Below are positions 61,113 through 64,000 of a stretch of 64,000 nt of DNA, in pieces. The notes under the pieces are model-generated. The model saw only the letters and a program-made list of their open reading frames with translations. It ran no database searches and was not told the DNA's origin. This DNA comes from Raineyella sp044508675 (GTDB taxonomy: Bacteria; Actinomycetota; Actinomycetes; Propionibacteriales; Propionibacteriaceae), in NCBI GenBank assembly GCA_044508675.1, contig JBIQHF010000004.1, positions 179,802 to 243,801 on the forward strand, written 5' to 3'. The position numbers and the translations under genes are program-made. The number at the start of each line of letters is the position of its first letter. Positions within the stretch are counted from its first letter, which is position 1.

Positions 61113-62498
61113 GTGGGTCCCGATCAGGTCATGCCACCGGATCGAGGTGACAATGTCGTCCCGTTCCCCGGTCGGCGTGTGTCGCTGCGCCGGCCGGCCC
61201 TGCTGCCGCGCCGGGAGACCCCGGCGATCTATATCGTACGTATCGATCTCGATGGCTCCGAGCCGCCGATCTGGAGAAGGGCCCGGCTGGCCAGCAACCT
61301 GACCCTCGCCCAGCTCCACGAGGTCCTGCAGGTGGTGATGGGGTGGACCGACTCGCACCTGCACCAGTTCACCATGGTGGTCGCCGAGGAGGATGGCCCG
61401 ATCCAACCGTTCCTTACCCCGTTCGACCAGGCCGAGGGGGAGGAAGGGATCCCGGAGGCGGACGTACGACTCGACCAGGTGCTGGCGACCGCCGGGGACC
61501 AGCTGGCGTACGCGTACGATTTCGGCGACAACTGGCAGCACACGCTTCTCCTCGAATCGGTCGAGGCGTGCGGGGCTGACGACCCGGAGGCCGTGTGTGT
61601 GGGAGGTTATCGTGCCTGCCCGCCGGAGGACGTCGGCGGGCTCGGCGGGTATGGCGAGATCCTGGCAGGGCTGGCCGGCGCCGATCCCGAGGACGAATGG
61701 ATGGCGGAGCAGTTGGCCTGGCTTCCGGAGGGGTTTGACCCGGCGGAGTTCTCGGCCGACAGCGTGAACCAGGCGCTGGCCACCGGGGTGCTGCCGGACC
61801 TCACGCCATGGAATCCCGCCATCAGTGACCTGCTCGCCGAGGCGGGGGGCTCGGGGCTGTCCCCGGTGGGTGAACTGATCAAGCGGGCGACCCGTGGGCC
61901 GAGCGGGTTGAGCGACGAGCAGGTCGCCGCGGCCGTTCGCCCGTACGTCCAGCTGCTGGGGCAGGTGGGGGAGGGGGTGAAGCTGACCGCGGCGGGCTAC
62001 CTTCCGCCGAAGATCGTGCGGGCGATCTACGCCGAACTACGGCTCGCCGAGGTCTGGATGGGTACCGGGCAGAGCGAGGCCAGCACACCGGTCATCATCG
62101 TGCTGCGCGAATCGGCCACTGCGCTCGGGCTCCTACGCAAGAGCCGGGGGATGCTGATGGTGACCAAGGCGGGCCAGAAGCTGGTGGATGATCCCCGTGG
62201 ACTGCTGCGGCACATCGGTTCCCGGCTGCCGCTGGGCCGACCGGAGGAACGCGACGCCGGCCTCCTTGCGTTGCTGATGGCCGCTGCCGGGATCGAACGG
62301 AGCCAGTGGGGGATGGTGGGTGCCGGGCTGCTGGACTGGGTCGGGTGGGGCGTTGCCGACGGGGACATGCAGCTGACGGCGAGATACTGGGCGCGACCCA
62401 CCTTGGATGTGCTCGATACGCTCGGTCGATGGGGGACGGGCAATTCGGCGGTGGACCCCAAGCTCGTCCGTGAGCTGCTGCGCCGAGGCGGGCACTGA
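61113..62498 (+). CDS. Plasmid pRiA4b ORF-3-like family protein
   Basis: The 461-residue protein contains an N-terminal pRiA4b ORF-3/IS1096-passenger TnpR-like domain (about 35-190): YIVRIDLDGSEPPIWRRARLASNLTLAQLHEVLQ, MGWTDSHLHQF, AYAYDFGDNWQHTLLLE, and CVGGYRACPPEDVGG. The remaining 270 residues (winged-helix-like KAGQKLVDDPRGLLRHI) are helical and occur in related actinobacterial proteins. The function is unknown. The family name reflects its discovery on plasmids and insertion elements, but no transposase is next to it here. GTG 61113 follows AGGAGG. Confidence 0.82.
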   Translation: MGPDQVMPPDRGDNVVPFPGRRVSLRRPALLPRRETPAIYIVRIDLDGSEPPIWRRARLASNLTLAQLHEVLQVVMGWTDSHLHQFTMVVAEEDGPIQPFLTPFDQAEGEEGIPEADVRLDQVLATAGDQLAYAYDFGDNWQHTLLLESVEACGADDPEAVCVGGYRACPPEDVGGLGGYGEILAGLAGADPEDEWMAEQLAWLPEGFDPAEFSADSVNQALATGVLPDLTPWNPAISDLLAEAGGSGLSPVGELIKRATRGPSGLSDEQVAAAVRPYVQLLGQVGEGVKLTAAGYLPPKIVRAIYAELRLAEVWMGTGQSEASTPVIIVLRESATALGLLRKSRGMLMVTKAGQKLVDDPRGLLRHIGSRLPLGRPEERDAGLLALLMAAAGIERSQWGMVGAGLLDWVGWGVADGDMQLTARYWARPTLDVLDTLGRWGTGNSAVDPKLVRELLRRGGH

Positions 62499-62738
62499 CT
62501 CTGGAGTCTGCGGCCTGCCGCTGAGCTGGACGCTACCAGCGCACCCGTCTCGACTTCGTTGCCCAGGGGTTGTTTCTCAGGGCGGAACACCGGCCTGACA
62601 CCCTTGATGGAGAGCTCGAGGATACTGTGATGTGCGTCACCGACTTCTCGGGGCCCACTCTCGCACCCCAGTGACCTGGCGCGCCATCGACGTCGTCGCC
62701 TGCAGCGGTCCTGGGCAGTCCCAAAGGAGGGATTGACG

Positions 62739-63464
62739 GTGTTGAAGGCTCGTGGGGTGTCGCCCGCCCGTGTCCGCCAGGTGCAGACCGCGCCGGATCA
62801 GATCGCCGCCGCGTTGAAGCAACTGATCGCCGATGGCACCTATCCCTCCGGGGAGTTCCTGCCCAGCGAGGAGGAACTGTCGGTGCTGTTCGGGGTGAGC
62901 CGGCCTACCGTGCAGATCGCGCTGCGCCGGCTGAAGGCCTCCCACGTGCTGACCACGGTCCGTGGCCGGCGGGGTGGTCACCAGGTGGCGGAGTTCTCGG
63001 CCTGGCAGCTCGGCGAGGAGCTGGACGGCTTCCTCACCGTCGGTATCGGCAGCGGCACTGTCTCCTATCGGCAGTTGCTCGAGGTGCGCCACGACCTCGA
63101 ACTGCTGTCAGCGGCTTCTGCAGCCCGCCATCGTACGGAGGCCGACCTAGCGGTGCTGGAGACGCTTCCCCACCCGGGGGAGGCCGGCACGCCGGATCCC
63201 GAGCTGGCGCTGCGCTATGACCTGGCCTTTCATCGCCACCTCGCCGCCAGCTCGCACAACTCCTTGCTGGATGGTTTCGTGTCCGCCACGGTCGTCGCCT
63301 TCCATCGCTGCGCCATCCCGACGGCCAGTCTCGACCCGGTCCTCTTGCTGGCCCATTTGGACGAGGTGCTCGCCGGTGTGCAGGCCGGGGATCCGGTGGC
63401 TGCCCGTAGCGCCATGGAAAGGCACCTGGCCACGTCGATGGATCTCCTCGACGACGTCGCCTGA
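62739..63464 (+). CDS. GntR-family regulator, FadR/FCD subfamily
   Basis: The 241-residue protein has an N-terminal winged helix (about 20-85): IAAALKQLIADGTYPSGEFLPSEEELSVLFGVSRPTVQIALRRLKASHVL. A helical FCD ligand-binding domain (about 95-235) follows, with metal-ligand candidates in EVRHDLE, DLAFHRHLA and MERHLA. I prefer GTG 62739, eight bases after AAAGGAGG, over a TTG two codons earlier. It directly precedes a ring-hydroxylating oxygenase gene on the same strand and probably controls it, with an aromatic acid or catabolite as effector. Confidence 0.88.
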   Translation: MLKARGVSPARVRQVQTAPDQIAAALKQLIADGTYPSGEFLPSEEELSVLFGVSRPTVQIALRRLKASHVLTTVRGRRGGHQVAEFSAWQLGEELDGFLTVGIGSGTVSYRQLLEVRHDLELLSAASAARHRTEADLAVLETLPHPGEAGTPDPELALRYDLAFHRHLAASSHNSLLDGFVSATVVAFHRCAIPTASLDPVLLLAHLDEVLAGVQAGDPVAARSAMERHLATSMDLLDDVA

Positions 63465-63507
63465 TCCGGCCCGACCCGGTCAAGGAAAAACTCTTGCCTT
63501 TTTAGGA

Positions 63508-63518
63508 TCGTATGACTC
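63508..63518 (+). promoter_or_regulatory. Candidate FadR-type operator before the Rieske oxygenase
   Basis: TCGTATGACTC fits the TNGTNNNACN core of FadR-subfamily operators. It lies in an AT-richer stretch between the GntR gene and the oxygenase gene, where the oxygenase promoter is expected. Confidence 0.35.
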
Positions 63519-63590
63519 TGCAACTATTTCTCCATTGCCGCCGTACGTCTCAGCGCAGCGTTGCGCCACGGCGGCTGAGAAGGAGATGAC

Positions 63591-64000
63591 ATGACGCAAG
63601 ACCTTGCCCCGAGTACCAGGTTTTCCCCGGACGGAGATTCTACGCAAACTGTAGGAGAGCTGGCCGACTCCGGCATTTCTCCTTGGCGACAGCTGGTACG
63701 CGAGGACCGTGTGCATCGATCCTTGTACACGACACCGGCAGTGTTCGACGAGGAAATGCGTCGAATCTTCGGCCAGACCTGGGTCTACCTGGCCCACACC
63801 AGCCAATTGCCCGAAACGGATTCTTTCGTCACCGCCCGACTGGGACAACGCCCCATCATCGTCACCCGCGACCGGAAGAACGTGATTCATGCCCTGTTCA
63901 ACCGGTGCGCCCATCGCGGTGCCACTGTCTGCCGCGAGGACAGCGGGGTGGCAAAGAGCTTCCAGTGCCCCTACCACGGTTGGACGTTCCGCAACAACGG
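63591..64000 (+). CDS. Rieske aromatic ring-hydroxylating oxygenase, alpha subunit (5' part)
   Basis: The first 136 codons are present and the gene runs off the right edge. The N-terminal Rieske [2Fe-2S] domain is clear: ALFNRCAHRGATVCRED supplies the first Cys-His pair and FQCPYHGWTF the second. Before it stands the usual RIFGQTWVYLAHTSQLP segment. Alpha subunits of this family dihydroxylate or demethylate aromatic acids with a ferredoxin or reductase partner. The catalytic iron domain is outside the window. GAGAAGGAG precedes the ATG. Third positions are less GC-biased in the first 30 codons than elsewhere in the window. Confidence 0.9.
   Translation, partial: MTQDLAPSTRFSPDGDSTQTVGELADSGISPWRQLVREDRVHRSLYTTPAVFDEEMRRIFGQTWVYLAHTSQLPETDSFVTARLGQRPIIVTRDRKNVIHALFNRCAHRGATVCREDSGVAKSFQCPYHGWTFRNN

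Overview
The window is high-GC (roughly 70%), densely coded and shows strong G/C preference at third codon positions. Ribosomal protein, cell-wall precursor and t6A genes are arranged in typical actinobacterial order. A GNAT domain fused to TsaE, GTG starts, many apparently leaderless promoters and DUF222/HNH, DUF4349 and PhoX genes also point to an actinobacterium. I infer a member of the Propionibacteriales/Propionibacteriaceae, but the genus cannot be fixed from the sequence alone. No rRNA, tRNA, CRISPR array, insertion sequence or prophage was found.

Region 1 (about 1-18.6 kb) is the housekeeping core. It holds trmB (partial), a small membrane protein, gltA, then divergently rplM-rpsI-glmM; coaA and glmS are divergent. 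These are followed by acpS, nnr, alr, a GT4 glycosyltransferase, an RG/RD-rich DEAD-box helicase, and the t6A block tsaE(fusion)-tsaB-rimI-tsaD. Together they serve tRNA modification, translation, the TCA cycle, UDP-GlcNAc, CoA, ACP and D-alanine supply.

Region 2 (18.6-39 kb) is mixed. It has an alpha/beta hydrolase, an SPFH protein ending in a perfect 40-bp palindrome, a three-gene Fe(III) ABC transporter behind a DtxR/IdeR-type box, a cupin, a DUF222-HNH protein, a VOC protein and a GH3 glycosidase. It continues with a Tat-exported PhoX-type phosphatase behind a three-unit PHO box, an ABC exporter divergent from a two-component system, a PadR regulator, an ABC1 kinase and a stand-alone CBM48 domain.

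Region 3 (39-45 kb) is a compact aromatic-acid operon: an AAHS-type transporter, pobA, ligA, ligB and an ACMSD-like amidohydrolase, with a divergent LysR gene. It imports 4-hydroxybenzoate, hydroxylates it to protocatechuate and opens the ring by extradiol cleavage. The amidohydrolase raises the possibility of a decarboxylating branch.

Region 4 (45-64 kb) is accessory. It has a GH65 enzyme, two DUF4349 paralogues (one carrying two compensating frameshifts), intergenic repeats, several hydrolases, a CPA2 antiporter preceded by a 33-codon ORF, an SDR enzyme and a FUSC-like membrane protein. Its most distinctive content is a graspetide-like RiPP locus at 57.9-59.7 kb: two closely related precursor peptides flank an MvdC/MvdD-type ATP-grasp ligase. 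The window ends with a pRiA4b ORF-3 family gene, a GntR regulator and the start of a Rieske ring-hydroxylating oxygenase, probably the edge of a second aromatic-catabolism cluster.

Three features recur across the whole window. The hexamer CGTACG is strongly over-represented. Promoter -10 hexamers often lie 6-8 nt before start codons. A roughly 50-bp imperfect palindrome (GGTAGAAG...TTCTACC) occurs in three intergenic regions.
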